Assembly: GCA_032209605.1 (NCBI GenBank)
Contig: JASFXZ010000004.1
Location: 33,452,401-33,516,400 of the forward strand
DNA length: 64,000 nucleotides
DNA from: Mactromeris polynyma
Lineage: Eukaryota > Mollusca > Bivalvia > Venerida > Mactridae
Reading direction: 5' to 3'
The translations under genes were made by a program, and so were the position numbers. Shown piece by piece: positions 11,888 to 24,870 of the stretch (position 1 is its first letter; each line of letters starts with the position of its first letter). Under the pieces are notes generated by a model. The model made no database searches, had not been told where the DNA came from, and was given only the letters and a program-made list of their open reading frames with translations.

Positions 11888-12217
11888 GTGAATCATACGG
11901 ATTTTAATCCAATTGATTTGATATGGGCGAATGTGAAACGCAAAGTTTCGGATCGAAATTTCACGTTCAAGGTGAAAGACATAATAAAACTGACGAAAGC
12001 AGCAATTGAAAGTGTCACGTCAGAGGACTGGAAAAAGTGTTGTCAGCTCGTCAAGACAATGGAAAAATACTGGACTGAGGAAATTCTCATCGACAGAGAA
12101 ATGGAAAGATTGGAGATTGGAGTCACATCAAGTGACTCGGGAACAGACACTGCCTCTGATACGGACGACTGGACCCCTGCAACCGACACAGCAGATGAGT
12201 GCAATGATTGCATCTAG
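11888..12217 (+). pseudogene. 3' fragment of a Tc1/mariner-superfamily transposase
   Basis: An open frame of about 109 codons reads like the C-terminal end of a DDE transposase: DFNPIDLIWANVKRKV, then a helical stretch with DWKKCCQLV and IDREMERLE, then an Asp/Ser/Thr-rich acidic tail. In the NPIxxIW motif the usual catalytic Glu is Asp here. There is no ATG at the start (the frame opens on GTG) and a stop lies two codons upstream, so the DNA-binding part and first two catalytic residues are absent. A tRNA-like SINE head lies 400 bases upstream. Confidence 0.7.
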
Positions 12218-12821
12218 TTATCCTTTGTTAATGTATGCTATATATACATGTAAATATACTGTTATGATATAAATTGTACTATGCTTGAAATCATTTGTGC
12301 GATTGTACAAAATTATATAATAAAATGTAAAAAAACAAGCAAATTGAAAAAGGAAAAGAGAAAAGAAACACAAAAACAACAGCAGCAACACAAAACAATG
12401 ACAGCAAAATATTAATTACACATAAAATAAAAATGTTAAGTCCCACAAAAAATGTACCTTCGCCCAGATTCGAAATCGTAATATTCATGATCAAAATGAA
12501 GTGTTGATCAGTACGGTAGCTTGCTATCTACCTCTACGCCACGGCGCATTATGGAATTTCGATAGCTTTAGTATAACTCTTTAATTAGAATACTGATTTA
12601 AAATTTGCAATGATAATGCTTATACTCTGAATCCCCTATTATCGATCGAACCAAATTTTTCCGCGTCTCACCTTATCTCGGGTGGACTGTAAGTATACCA
12701 CGATAAGGTGTGAGTGAGGTCATGCAATGTTTACATAGTTTGACCACCTTTATTGATCAAAACAGGTAAATCAAATAACAAGCAAAACTATTTAATGTAA
12801 TATCGATTTCTTTAAACTAAC

Positions 12822-12915
12822 AGCCGTGATAGCTCAGATGAAACCGAGTCCGCGCCTTACATGATGCGAATTAAGCTTTTTAGTTTTGGGTCCGAGTTCG
12901 AGACTATCATTACAC
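12822..12915 (+). mobile_element. Degenerate tRNA-like SINE head
   Basis: GCCGTGATAGCTCAGATG is a good A-box region. The expected B box is reduced to TCCGAGTTCGAGACT. Arms do not pair as in a tRNA. It is similar in its first 20 bases to the minus-strand copy at 13.4 kb. Confidence 0.45.
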
Positions 12916-13063
12916 TATTATATATTTCGTTGGTCATCTACAGTTATACTTACACGACAGATACTAATTAGTGTTCGCTCGACTATCATTAATTAAAAAC
13001 ATTATACAGCATGTGTATTTAGAAGCTATCAACTAATAACGGTATGGTTTCATGATTTTAAAG

Positions 13064-13082
13064 TGCACGATATTATCGTGCA
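13064..13082. repeat. 19-base perfect palindrome
   Basis: TGCACGATA-T-TATCGTGCA. Short and isolated; no flanking gene to assign a function. Confidence 0.7.
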
Positions 13083-13334
13083 GTAGATTTACATGTACAT
13101 TTTTTGCTACACACTCACAGTATATGGAACAAAATTGACGTGGCTACTTCGAAAAACGTAAAGGGTTCAAATGGACATTTTAACGACGACGCTATAGCCA
13201 TCATTAAACACGTTTGATTTAAGGACAAAGCAATTAGACGATAACAAAAAAACAAAAATAAACAGACAGAAGCGACAAACAACAAGTAATTGACAAGCAC
13301 TGAGTAAGGGATAAAAATTCATATTGTCCATAAA

Positions 13335-13432
13335 AAGGGGGAGGCAGGAATGTGTCTCAAACTCACACCCTATCTATTGGTCGAAGTTACTAGTCAGAAG
13401 CGCTACCAATTGAGCTATCACTACTGTCTACT
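13335..13432 (-). mobile_element. tRNA-like SINE head, minus strand
   Basis: Minus strand: GTGATAGCTCAATTGGTAGC (consensus A box) and, about 45 bases on, GTGTGAGTTTGAGAC (weak B box). A short C/T-rich tail follows. Same family as the head at 12.8 kb. Confidence 0.5.
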
Positions 13433-13689
13433 TTGAACGATATTTCATCAACATTTAATACTAATCCTGAGAATAACAGGCATGATAATGACCGTAAGGT
13501 GCTTTACATGTATTGGAAAGTGGGTATGGTCGTGTTTACTATCGACTTATCTTAACTTAGTAATACCTGTTCTAACCTTGTTCCCGACTGTACGAAAACG
13601 TCAAATTGTCTACACCCTACGGCAATGGAAACTATTTATTGCTTCTTTCAATTTCCGGTCATTGTACTGATTGTCTGCTTCATGGTGTT

Positions 13690-13868
13690 TTATTTTTTTG
13701 TAAAATAAATGACTGGACCGAAAAAATCGTCCGGATTCCGGAGTAGGGAGGATCCGGACTGTAGGGTATTTTTTCATATGCATAGAAGGAACTAAAACAA
13801 GACCGAGAATTGTTCGGTTTAAGGAGGTTTCCGGACGGGAGAATATCCGGACCAGGGAGTTTACAGTG
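13690..13868 (-). mobile_element. CCGGAC-rich MITE-like element
   Basis: A stretch rich in repeated TCCGGA phrases (positions about 13731-13760 and 13820-13850). It ends at CAGTG|TA, next to the pogo-like MITE. Related elements with CAGTAAAACC/CCGGAC interiors are known in invertebrates. The left boundary is uncertain; I found no matching left terminal repeat. Confidence 0.45.
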
Positions 13869-13870
13869 TA

Positions 13871-14049
13871 CAGTAAAACCTCACCTAAAGACCAACTCAA
13901 TAATAAGACGTCATTAAAATTAAGAACACAATTTGCTACAAGTCCATTTTACTGTTTGCCTCTTTATTCAACCTCAATATTAAGACCACCTTAATAAGAG
14001 GATACGTTTTCAAGGTCCCAAAGGTGATCTTATTACTGAGGTTTTACTG
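13871..14049 (-). mobile_element. Pogo/Tigger-like MITE, copy 2
   Basis: 179 bp, the same family as the element at 1868 but inverted: its left end matches that copy's right end (CAGTAAAACCTCACCTAAAG). It is flanked by TA at 13869-13870 and 14050-14051. It directly abuts another CCGGAC-rich element on its left, sharing the TA. Confidence 0.8.
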
Positions 14050-14445
14050 TATATGTTATATGTACAGTCATAATGCCGGGATGATGACAAGAAGATGTCG
14101 AATACGGATATTTAGGGGTATATTTTCATCTCAGATTGCAAACATATTCACCGATGAAGATATTTATGTTGAATAAATATTTTCAACGATTGAAACCAGT
14201 TTTTGACGTGACAGGATGGTGCACACAAATGAATTCATACAATCCGTGTTTGTATACAAACAATGGACGCTCATTCTGGCTTTACGCCATCGAAATTATC
14301 AAATCATTTACACAAATTGTTCGTTTGAAATAGATTCACTTGAGGGGGCACCAAAACAATTGTCGTTATTCTTCAACTTCTATGTCTACATTAGATACAC
14401 ACACACTACGTCCTTGTTAAACAGCCACTGGCCTATAAGCAAACA

Positions 14446-14640
14446 CTAACAATGAATGATGAAGTTGAGCGGGAAATATAACATACAAAGTTCACAGCCA
14501 CCATAGCAGCACAAGGAGACACTCATAATGTACATACCTTATATAAGTGTACTTACAAAGGGGCACATGGCAAACATAAATGATGGATGATGATAGGAGC
14601 GGTCTGTGGCAAAAACATTCCGTTACTGGAATGCTACTTT
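14446..14640 (+). repeat. Dispersed repeat family D, copy 1
   Basis: It shares AATGATGAAGTTGAGC and AAACATAAATGATGG phrases, in the same order and spacing, with 24590-24870 and partly with 38785-38960. Diverged and non-coding. Confidence 0.5.
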
Positions 14641-14649
14641 GATTCATGC

Positions 14650-17600
14650 AATGCTAGAATGGCTCATCAGTAGGTTCTTTTATAATACATACTCAACTGC
14701 TTTTTTCTAATTGGTCACTTTTTGTATTATCATACTTTGAAAATAAATACAGAGAAATGAAAATTGACTAACTTTGTTTTACTTCATTCTTGCCCATGTT
14801 ATATTCCTTTGAAATCCAAAATTCACACATGATTAAACAAACAAGTCGACTAGTAAAGATTTCTATCAAAATTATAAAATGCAGAAATGTGGGATGACCA
14901 ATTAGAAATGTGCTTGAGAGTATATTGTGCAAACAGGCTAGTGCTCAACATCGCGAACATGTAAGCCTAATAAAATCTGATCTTAATTATAACTACGTTC
15001 GTTTTAAGCATTAGTTACGAAACAAGAGAAAATAAATATACCAAACGTACTCTATATAGAGTATGTGACTGCCGGTAGCGCCTTTGACCGATTGTTCGTG
15101 TTCCTCAAAACATGACTTTATTTCAGTATCGATATATTATAAGAAACCGAAAGTGTTACATGGTTAACACTCGATGCTGACATCTGACCCCAATTTCTGA
15201 GCCATACTTTATAGATTCCCCATAGAACTCAAAGAACATCCTACAATAATATTTGAAACTATGTAAGGAATCACGCGGCATTCTCCATTTGTCAAACTTA
15301 ACGATTTCATAAACATTGATTTCTTAGACGGGAACCAGACGATTCAACCTAAAATGTCAAAGACACGTAACAATTATCTTCTCAAAATACATCTAGTAGT
15401 AGATTCTTCACCATTGCCAGTGCAGACAATTTAAATCTATTAAATAAAAAATGTGGCTGATGTTAGAATTATTGAACACGACGTCTAGGGGGTTTTCCAG
15501 CTTAATTTGACATCTAATATAATATTAAGTCAGTATCGAATTCCTGAACCTGACCGAGTATCGAAACTGCATCGAAAGAGAAATAACTTATTTCTTTGCA
15601 AAACCTCCTCCTAATTGTTAAATTTAGTTTGCACACTTATTTTCATTCGACATACAAATAATTAGTGCTTACTTAATAAGTTCCAATGCCACTATTCACA
15701 ACCAAATAAGCATTTGAAACGCGCCATTCGATGACACGTTCATTGTCAGTAAATTCTCAACGATGACTCATACAATTCGCAAATTACTGAAGCGTTTGGG
15801 TGTCATGAAAGCAATATATATGGGGTGGGAATACTTAAGGGCAGGTGTATTTTCTTGTTAACTGCACTTAACCGTTCTTTGTAGATGCCACTGCAGACGA
15901 TAAGCAATGAAATGTTCACACCTGCATGCCAGTATGCTATAACAGAGCTTTCTAATAAACATCTATGTGGAATTGCAATCCTAAAATATGACTGCACACT
16001 ATTCAGTTAGTGTAACGCTACAGACGACATGTAATTAAAATAAAAGATGTGTTCTTGGCAATTCACCATTTTGGAAAACGAAAAATTGCTGAACATTGTA
16101 AATTTGTGATTGATTTTGTGGCCTCTAGCAGTAACTCAAAACAGTCGCCTTAAAATAGGAGCGCAAGTTATTTTAGGAATCCATGAACATAATTTCTGTC
16201 TGCTTTGTCTCTGCTATAACATTTAAATGACATGCACGTAGACAGCGTATGGGTGGAGTTAATATTGAAAGGATTGGATACTATCAATAGAATAGTTGAT
16301 CTAATCGTTCAAAATCAAGAAAACTGTGTACCAAAATGACAACTCAGATTTCTCAGTTTCAAAACACCATTATGAGAATTGTCATATTCGTTCTCAATGG
16401 TACATCATATGGTGGAAGCATAACATTATTTAGACAGATTTTTAGAACACCAAGCTTACTAAATATGACACTGTGATCACTATGCATTGCGTTCTCAGCA
16501 GTACAATTTAAATGTAGTAGTCCGAGACAATAACTGGTAATTTTCGATTCACTTTTTTCAGCGAATGATTAATCATAACGGAGATCACTAGTACTAAGCG
16601 ACAACCTAACTGTATATTACTCTTTCAGTCTGAGTTTAAACTCGTCACATTATACAACTAAAGTAACAATTTAGGATGACCTTCTTTGTAATGATTGTAA
16701 ACTCTTTGTGTAGTCTTTCCTGTTCGGCTTTATAATTCGTAGTCATTATGCTAGTTTAAAAGCATAATGTCAGACAGTAGAACAGTATGAAGTCCAAATG
16801 CTATGCCCTCTCCACAGCGCTTTGATTTCACTACCAGTATCGCAATAAGCGCCTGATTCTTAAGGAGCGTAGGAAAATGCAACAACACATCGCTTGATAT
16901 AGACATGAATGTTAAAAAAATGACAGCGTTAAGTTGAAACGGACGCGAGTATGTATCAAGTCGACCACTCGTAGGTTTTGTATGTTGAATTGAGCGAAAC
17001 GAATTTATTTTGAAAATGTATGTTTTCCTGTTGACTTTATGCTGACACAGTGTATCAGACAGTTCATATTGCAACAGGAAGAGAAACATGGCTACTTGTG
17101 ATGTCATGTTTCGACTTTCATGTCAGTATGATGAAGTAGACACTTATGCATTTGCTGGTTGGTTGACATAAAACGAAATAACGTCAATTTATCTGTCAAA
17201 CATTTTTAAATGACAACATGACTGTAGGTATTCCGTGTGTATCAAACAAAATGTGTTGCAACATATCGCTGGTACGTCTTCATTTGGCAGATAATTGTAA
17301 CCGATGTCTGATTTCTAATATCCATTCTATGAAATGAGATTTCAATATACACAACTATTATACAGAAAGTATATCATGACGTTATTGTATTTTGTTTTTA
17401 ACGCTTGACTAATGTTTAAGCAGCTACACGTGTGTGTACATAAGTCGAATTAATGACACGATGGTGAACTCATCAGTCTGCACAAGCAACAATTCATGGA
17501 TGAGGTATGTGTAATTATACACACACTCCAATAGGGACATACACGCATATCACTGACGTACTTCACTAAAATGTGCTCTCTCATATTGAGAAAATCGGGT

Positions 17601-20600
17601 GATTCCGAATTGGCGATATTGATCATTCCAATAGATAACACAATACAGTAATCGTCTTCGAATTCGAAACGATTGTTTTCTGAGTAGATAATGTAGCATT
17701 GTGGGTTATTTTGTGCGCTCGGCTTATAGATGGTCGCACAAACATGTCTGTATCAATCGTTTTTGTTCATGTCAACATTCTAAGCACACATAATCTAGTG
17801 ACGATAAACAAATATTTATCCAATATGACAATGTCACTCCTAAGACATATTCGTTCACTACTGTCGAATGAAAAAAACCCAGACAAACTGAATATGCATT
17901 TTGCAATAGGATTGCACTTTACTGAATCAGAGCTCAAAGCGCTTTGATTATAAATAGTCACATGTGTGAGTCGTATGCTGAAGTTATATCGCTTTCGTCA
18001 GATAGCATATTTTGTGAATACATACGAGTCTAGGATCTGAGATAAGCTGATGTAATTTATACACTATTTCAAAACGAAATTCGGAGTATTTGACTTATGA
18101 TATTTAAAATTGTGTTGCCCGCTATACACCCACGCTTATTCAGGTCGTTATTTGTAGCATAAGTGCAAACATACGCTGTCATGTGGCAAAATGAAACATA
18201 GTCATAGGCAAATTGAAAAAATGTGCCTGTTGTTTTAATAGTTCAATTGTTATTGTTTTTTTGGACGCATTTGAGATTTTATTTACTGCTAATATGTACT
18301 GAGCTACATTCCGGATATAGTTCATAAGAAAGAGAATAAATAGCTACAGGGAACGCCACATACATAAGACAGTGGTTCCCCACACAGACCTCGTGGAAAA
18401 CAACAATCCATAAAACATAAGGCACTTGATGAGGTTAAAGGGTACATACGTTAAGGAACATAGGCTTTCACCCGGTATCTTTGGGCAACACTGTCTTTGT
18501 AAAAAGAATTTTGTTAACAGAAGAAAAAAACATTCCAATAACATGTTTTTAAAAGAAAATTAAAATCCGTCGAAGTATTTTAAGAATTTCACATAATACA
18601 TGATACGAGTCATTGTTTCACTAATTTCTGATCACCTTGAGAGAACACAATCACGACAGTTGAATTTCTCAGAGACAAGTTAATTAAATAAAGAAATTGC
18701 ATCATCACTGTCTTTTTGTATTTTTAGTACTTAAAACTACGAGAATAGCCACTTTTGCATTTGGTGAACAAGCCTCAAACAATCACATTTAGTTAAAAAA
18801 AGCTGTCATGAATGCTACAATATATTAACGCCATCTGGAACTATATTAATGCGCTATTACAAGTGTCTGAACTACGACTGTACAAAGATTATGGCCGTGG
18901 CTTATTCTGTGTTATATTTATTAAAACGACAATGGCAGTACAAACATTTTCGATAGCACCAGAAGGGGACCGTTTCTACAATATGCTAACAATACCGATA
19001 TTCAGGAATATTCAATAAATTGTATGTTTCAACAAAAGTCATTGTCTAATTGTGTGGTTATAATTCGGTTAGTAATTAGCGCAAACTTGGGAAAAACTAA
19101 TTGTGAGGTAAAAAAACTTCAATTGAATTGGACAAATTCAATCGACGAAATGAATGACGTGTAAACCAATTTTGATAAAACTTTAGTGTTAAGTTACATA
19201 TTCAGATGTTATTGTTAAAGTGAATTTCGTGGTTAACCAAATGACGAATAATTTAATTGACATTTTTTGCCGCCTGTCTTATGTTCGGTTCCGTTAGATA
19301 GGTACGCAATTGTACAAACACACTTTGTGAAATGAAATGGCTAGACTTTGACATTAAATTGGCTGATTTATGTTTACCATTAAACACATATGATATGTAT
19401 TTCTATTCTGGTCATTGAGATAACAGAGCATACTTTGCAAGAAGAACGGCGTTATTGGCGGACATTCTTATCATTTATTGGAGGGTATCTGTCATCAGTA
19501 AAACTAACAAGAGAAAGGTCACCATTAAATAATAACGATGATATAATTAATGGGAATGTGTTGACGACAAATCAATCCGTATAAAGACTGCTGATAAATA
19601 ATCACTAGTTGTTATAGATAATAACTGAATGCTCGAATACAGATGTCTGTACATCTCGAGTATTCAGTCTCGCCCACATTTTGTTGCTAGCATTGTATTT
19701 GTGGTCTGAAAAATACCAAGTGTGCTTTTGGCAAGTTATCTGTCGTCATATAATTGAAAAGTGATGGCAATGGCATTTGTGTAACAGTGTCACTAGTTGT
19801 TCGAATGTCTGGCAGAGCCGACAGCACTTTATGTTTGCAGTTTATTTGTCTGAAAAGAATGATTACGATACAATTAATAGATTGGTGCGCTTAGGTCATT
19901 GCTTAACAACAATTCAAATGAAATATAAATAAAATTCTGCACTTACGTATTGTAGTTGTAACCGTTGAGTGCACCAACTTTATCTAATCTAGATTCAAGC
20001 CCTCGGTATAGGGGTCAGTGGGGACACCTTATTGACCTTTACACTATTCTGTCCTGTTTGGCATTATTAATTGTCTGATTCCTAATGCTTTGGCAATAAA
20101 ATAGTTATAACAGTAAAACCAGAAAATAGAACTACTGGAAATACAACCAAAGCTCAGTACCAGAAATAATCTCCCAGAAATAGAAATTTAATTAACTGTT
20201 CATGGTTCGAGGTGATAACTTATAGGTTTTGTTCTACACGCTCAATTATCATTTGTATTCTCTCTCCCTCCTCTAGTTGTTGTTTGAAGTTTATTAATAA
20301 TGTTTTGAAACATTAAGCACTGGTAAGATCAACTACCTGTCTTAGATATGCGAAATCACAAGTATATTAAACTCGAAAGACGTGATAAATACAACTAATA
20401 CACACATCGATTGTCAGAACAAAAGAAACATTTGGCAGTTACACAAATCCAAATATTTACCGTACGTGTTTTCGGGTTTCATAATTAATAATCCGAATAC
20501 GTTCGTCTCCCAAATCATTTTCATACTTGAAGATATAGTCTCATACAACGTCAACATATAAAATGTTAAGAGTATACACATACTATTATATATCGAATGT

Positions 20601-20750
20601 AGCTCTATTTCAAACAATTTTGGCTTGGCGGCCGCATTTCTAAGGATATTATAATTCCAGTTAGAAATATCTCAAACTTCGTAAACTAAGCAGTGTTAAC
20701 ATCATGGTATGTGTGTTAATATGACAGTACCGTATCACATGAAAATATGT
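14650..20750. other. About 6 kb without a recognised gene
   Basis: Short ORFs only. The largest (minus, 16751-17107, 118 codons) has no recognised domain and no splice-supported extension. No terminal repeats, SINE heads or satellite arrays seen. Confidence 0.5.
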
Positions 20751-20751
20751 A

Positions 20752-20873
20752 CAGTAAAACATCAATAATAAGACCACCTTTGGGACCTATGAAAATTGGT
20801 CTAATTATATTGAGGTAGTCTTAATATTAAGGTTGAAGAAAGAGCAAAACAGTGAAAATAGATTTGAAAATTG
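20752..20873 (+). mobile_element. Pogo/Tigger-like MITE, copy 3, truncated
   Basis: It matches the left two thirds of the copy at 1868 (CAGTAAAACATCAATAATAA, then TTAATATTAAGGTTGAAG), with TA before it. The match stops near 20873 and no right terminal repeat follows, so the 3' end is lost. Confidence 0.7.
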
Positions 20874-20879
20874 GCTGAA

Positions 20880-23580
20880 AGCAATAAGTTTTGTGAAGTC
20901 CATGATATTTGCCAAAGCTTTAGTTGGATCACTGTGTGGTTCAAATTGTTTAATCGTTAGTCTCCATAATTTGCATGGCGTTATAATAATGAGTGGTAAT
21001 TACCACATTTCCTGTACAGTTGTGCCTGATAATATTAGGATAATATTAAGGTTTGACAATCAGCGCAATTTGATCAAATAACATGATAAACATTTCTCCT
21101 CGAAGCATATTCTTAGCAATATTTGCACAACGTTGTTGATAGAAATAAATGAACTATGAATAATGACAGAACCCCATTATTGTAACATTATGTACATGTC
21201 TAGGATACGTCTTATCAATACGCCGAGGAATATATTGAAACTGTTAGCTAACGGGAATATCTACAATCGTTTAAGCACTGTGTCCACCAAACCGGACATC
21301 ATACGGATCCCACACGAACAGTCCTGATTGTTGACGGCTAGTTTGCGGCGTTTTTGCGCTTGTAAGCGTATTACTAAGCGTTTAGTAATGTTAGTTTATA
21401 TACGTACGGCCACGCACGACTGTTGTATGGGTGTTTCCAAGCATGTACGTCATCTGCAGGAACTCGTTTTATGTCCGCACATACGCCGTAGAGTTCATGT
21501 ACGGCTTCTTTCGATCATTTGGCAAAGTAATCGTTAGAACACGCAGAGAACCAGAAGAGCCCCGTATACATGTGACCGCAACATCGTATGCATGCGATTT
21601 CGTACGAACTTTACTCGGACACATGCACGTATGGCGCCCCAATTATTATGGGTCCGGAAGCATCTGAAGGACTTAACAAACCCAGGCCTTATGTGAGTAT
21701 TGGAACGAGACCGTACGATTGATTCATTTGTGTTGTACATTTGTCAGTGGCCGCCATGATTATGTTGTAGTTATTGGTTACGTAATTGTTAGAACAAGTT
21801 AGTAAAATTTGAACACTACAACGCAAAGGCCCAATTGCTAATTTGGATATTTTCATAACAAAGCCATTTATTTTTCAAGTGATGCAGGACAAAAATTAAA
21901 AACAAACAAGAAGGAGAATGCTTTCTGTAGGCGCCTCACTATACTTATTTACTTATTACATTACATTGCATTGCATTGGTAGCTTATAATCACGTACATG
22001 TAGTTAACGTAACGATCACACATTTTGTTTGCCCAATCAAATTTTCCTTTGCTGTAATATACTTTATGATATAGTGTTTACACATGCATGCTCTCTATTG
22101 GAATGGCAATCAAATCCTACGTTAAATTTCGTTTTTAATTATCACCATTTTCACATTTGATAGTATACATGTGTGTTTAGCATACATGTGTTTTTGGAGA
22201 AAATAATTGCATCAAATGGGAACAACGATATTTAGAAAACAACATGTTCCTAGTGTTCCGATGATGTTCCTAGTACACAGTTGGAAGTACCAATATTGAT
22301 TAAACCAGCTTATTGTATAAAGAATCTCATATGTCATTTTTATCAACTATTGTCTCATAAAGTATTTATTTAAGTTTAGTTTATGTTTCCTATATATTGA
22401 TATTTCTAAGTTTCAGTTAGTTAATATGTATAATGTTTCACCATTATGACAGTCTGCTTCAATTTCATGATTCCACAATGCAATTTGATGAGCTAAGTAT
22501 TTTAATTTGTCTTACCAATTATGAAAATATTTAAAATAGGCACGTGTTCGTTCCAAAAAATATTAACTATACCGTGCTTTGTTATCCCCATAGTAGAACA
22601 TTGAGTATATCAGAAGCGTAATAACAGTTGCATATATTGTCTATTCAATTTGTATTGTAAATAATTATATTTCATTCCAAATCACTGCAATATGACAGAA
22701 ACCAGGCCCCGATCTCCCGAAGCATCTCAATCTGAGCTAAATCTCAGCTTAAATATTATCTCAAATTCTTGAGATTTTTCTCATCTTAGACCAGACTCAA
22801 AATCGATATAACAAAGCAAAAAAAAAGAGTTGATTTTTTTTCCAGAAAATTGTCAAGCGATCCAAAATGAGATTTCTCAAACTCAGGCTCAGTAAAAGAC
22901 TGAGATGAAATGATTTATTTATTCATGATGTTATTTGTCTTAACACACTGGGAATCTGAACAGACCAACGATTCTGTGTATATGATCTACTTTCTTTTTT
23001 AACATTATATAAACTATATTGTAAGTGAATGGATTGAATATTTAATGGAATTGATAACGTCAATGTAACATTGTATCAAATCGTTTATTACATGTAAGGA
23101 ATAAAATAATGTCAACTTGTTTTATTTGTGCGTCTATTTTGAAATTAACTTTGTGTACAACGCAATAGCTAGCCTGTTAAATATCAGCTCTAGCAGATGT
23201 GTTGAATGACGGTATTTCAGCTGGCAGTTTTTCAGATTTTATGTTATGTGTCAGATGTGACAGAACGATATATAGTTCTGCTATCAACTGGCCATTTTAC
23301 TTCTCAAATTTACCGTCGTGGTCTTATCACCAGTTGAGTGCTTGATCAATGTGGAGATGATTGAGGATTCATGAGAACGAAATTATGCATTAACTGTATA
23401 ACGTTTCTATTATTCACCAAATAATAACCAAGCAAGTATTATATGATAGTATTGGCATTTCTGACAGCTCTTCAAAACGTCAACTTCATTCAGCTTTGTA
23501 TGTTATAATCTGGTATCAGAAACTTCCATCAGATGTTGAATTGACATTTGCAACGATGTTATTACAAAAATGTCACCTTA
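20880..23580. other. No gene seen; CG-dinucleotide-rich patch
   Basis: At 21290-21690 the sequence is unusually rich in CG and ACGTACG-type words for this window, with overlapping short ORFs on both strands. It looks like an old dispersed DNA element rather than a gene. A separate fold-back-like repeat lies at 22.7-22.9 kb. Confidence 0.4.
22695..22915. repeat. Fold-back-like repeat with GATCTCCCGAAGCATC ends
   Basis: It begins GCCCCGATCTCCCGAAGCA and contains opposed CTCAATCTGAGC and GCTCAGTAAAAGACTGAG segments plus a run of A and T in the middle. It resembles short non-autonomous repeats with clustered TGAG/CTCA phrases. Exact ends unclear. Confidence 0.4.
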
Positions 23581-23584
23581 CTTA

Positions 23585-23806
23585 AAGGGCCAGTCATTTC
23601 TGACGTATGAGACACCTACCTTCTGAGCACATTTACTTCCAGATTCATATCCTTTAATGCCAGGTACCAGGCAGATAGTCATACGGTAACCATTATTTAA
23701 CTAGCTGGTGGCTCACCAACCGGCCACGTTAGAACAGACCCCTACTGGGAATCGAACCTTCGACATCCCGCTACAAAGGTGGATGTCTTAACCACTCGGT
23801 CATTCC
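23585..23806 (-). mobile_element. tRNA-headed SINE, copy 1
   Basis: On the minus strand it starts TGACCGAGTGGTTAAGAC (A-box-like, as in a Ser/Leu tRNA) and has a B box GGTTCGATTCC. A non-tRNA body follows with GCCACCAGCTAGTTAAATAA. It is about 80% alike by eye to the copy at 33.2 kb over its whole length. No functional tRNA fold is expected. Confidence 0.8.
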
Positions 23807-24589
23807 TTATATTGTCTATGAATCTTAAAACTATAGCTCAAGGTCGGTTGCATGAAAATGGATGTTTGTATATCATTGCACGATTTGTCTAAAAATGCCC
23901 GCTGTTGTTAGAACGTTCACAATTAGTTTATTGTATTAAAGGAGAACGGTTAAAGTGTATTCCGCTTAATGTTACTATTTGACTATATATATATTTAGGC
24001 ACATTGATTAGAACCAAATATGTTGTCCTTCATTAAATGTTTTCGATTGTGATGCTTCTACAACATGTTATGATCCATCTTAGTCAAGTAGTTTCAATAG
24101 AATAAACCATGATAGTGGTAACATGAGGCGTGTTTGGTAAGACAATAAAGAATCTGCCTAGTGTAGGGACACTAGCGGTGCCGACCTTTAGATAGGTTGC
24201 GTGATCGGACAGTGATAGCTTTGCTAAACAAAATGGCGTACATGCGTAACAATGTCGTCTGGTCTGGAGGATGCCATATAGCAAGCATTTGAGCGTTTAA
24301 AGCTACTTTTACTACCGCATCTAGTTAGCTTTTCTCGCTTACTTCCCCTACATCTAAAAAAGTTCCTCTGAAATTAGTTTAATACTATCGAAATATACAC
24401 ACGTGACTATGTTTCGCCATATGGATAGGTACTTGTTGACCACGCCTTTTACGTAAACAGTTGATGTATTGTGTGTCGTGTTACAACATAAATACAGGGA
24501 CAGACCGAAATACAAAAAAATGATAAAGTTGTAATGCGTAACGAAATAACAGTGGTGTTCAGTGTTAGACATATCCCGTTAAATGTATT

Positions 24590-24870
24590 TCGATGTGAAA
24601 AATGGTATGGACAAAATGAATGAAGAAGTCGAGCTAGAAATGTCACTTCAACATCACACGTAGACATGAAGGTATATACTAGTACATACACGTTAACTGA
24701 TACATAGGAAAGAGGGACAATACTCAAACATAAATGATGGGTAAAATAGGTCACACAGGTGACACAATTCCGTACAAAGATACCTAAGGATAGATTGGTA
24801 AGATATTTAGTAACCAAAATCAATTTATACTCGTTTTGTGGAATGTTGTAAGAATTGGAATACTTCAATT
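24590..24870 (+). repeat. Dispersed repeat family D, copy 2
   Basis: It contains GAATGAAGAAGTCGAGC and AAACATAAATGATGGG, matching the copy at 14.4 kb. The overlapping minus-strand ORF (139 codons, hydrophobic) therefore most likely lies in repeat sequence and is not called as a gene. Confidence 0.5.

Noticed and set aside
16751..17107. 118-codon minus-strand ORF
   Set aside because: No domain, no splice partners, no neighbouring exons; consistent with chance.
24449..24868. 139-codon hydrophobic ORF, at first resembling a membrane protein
   Set aside because: No ordered transmembrane pattern or family motif; the DNA is shared with repeats at 14.4 and 38.8 kb.
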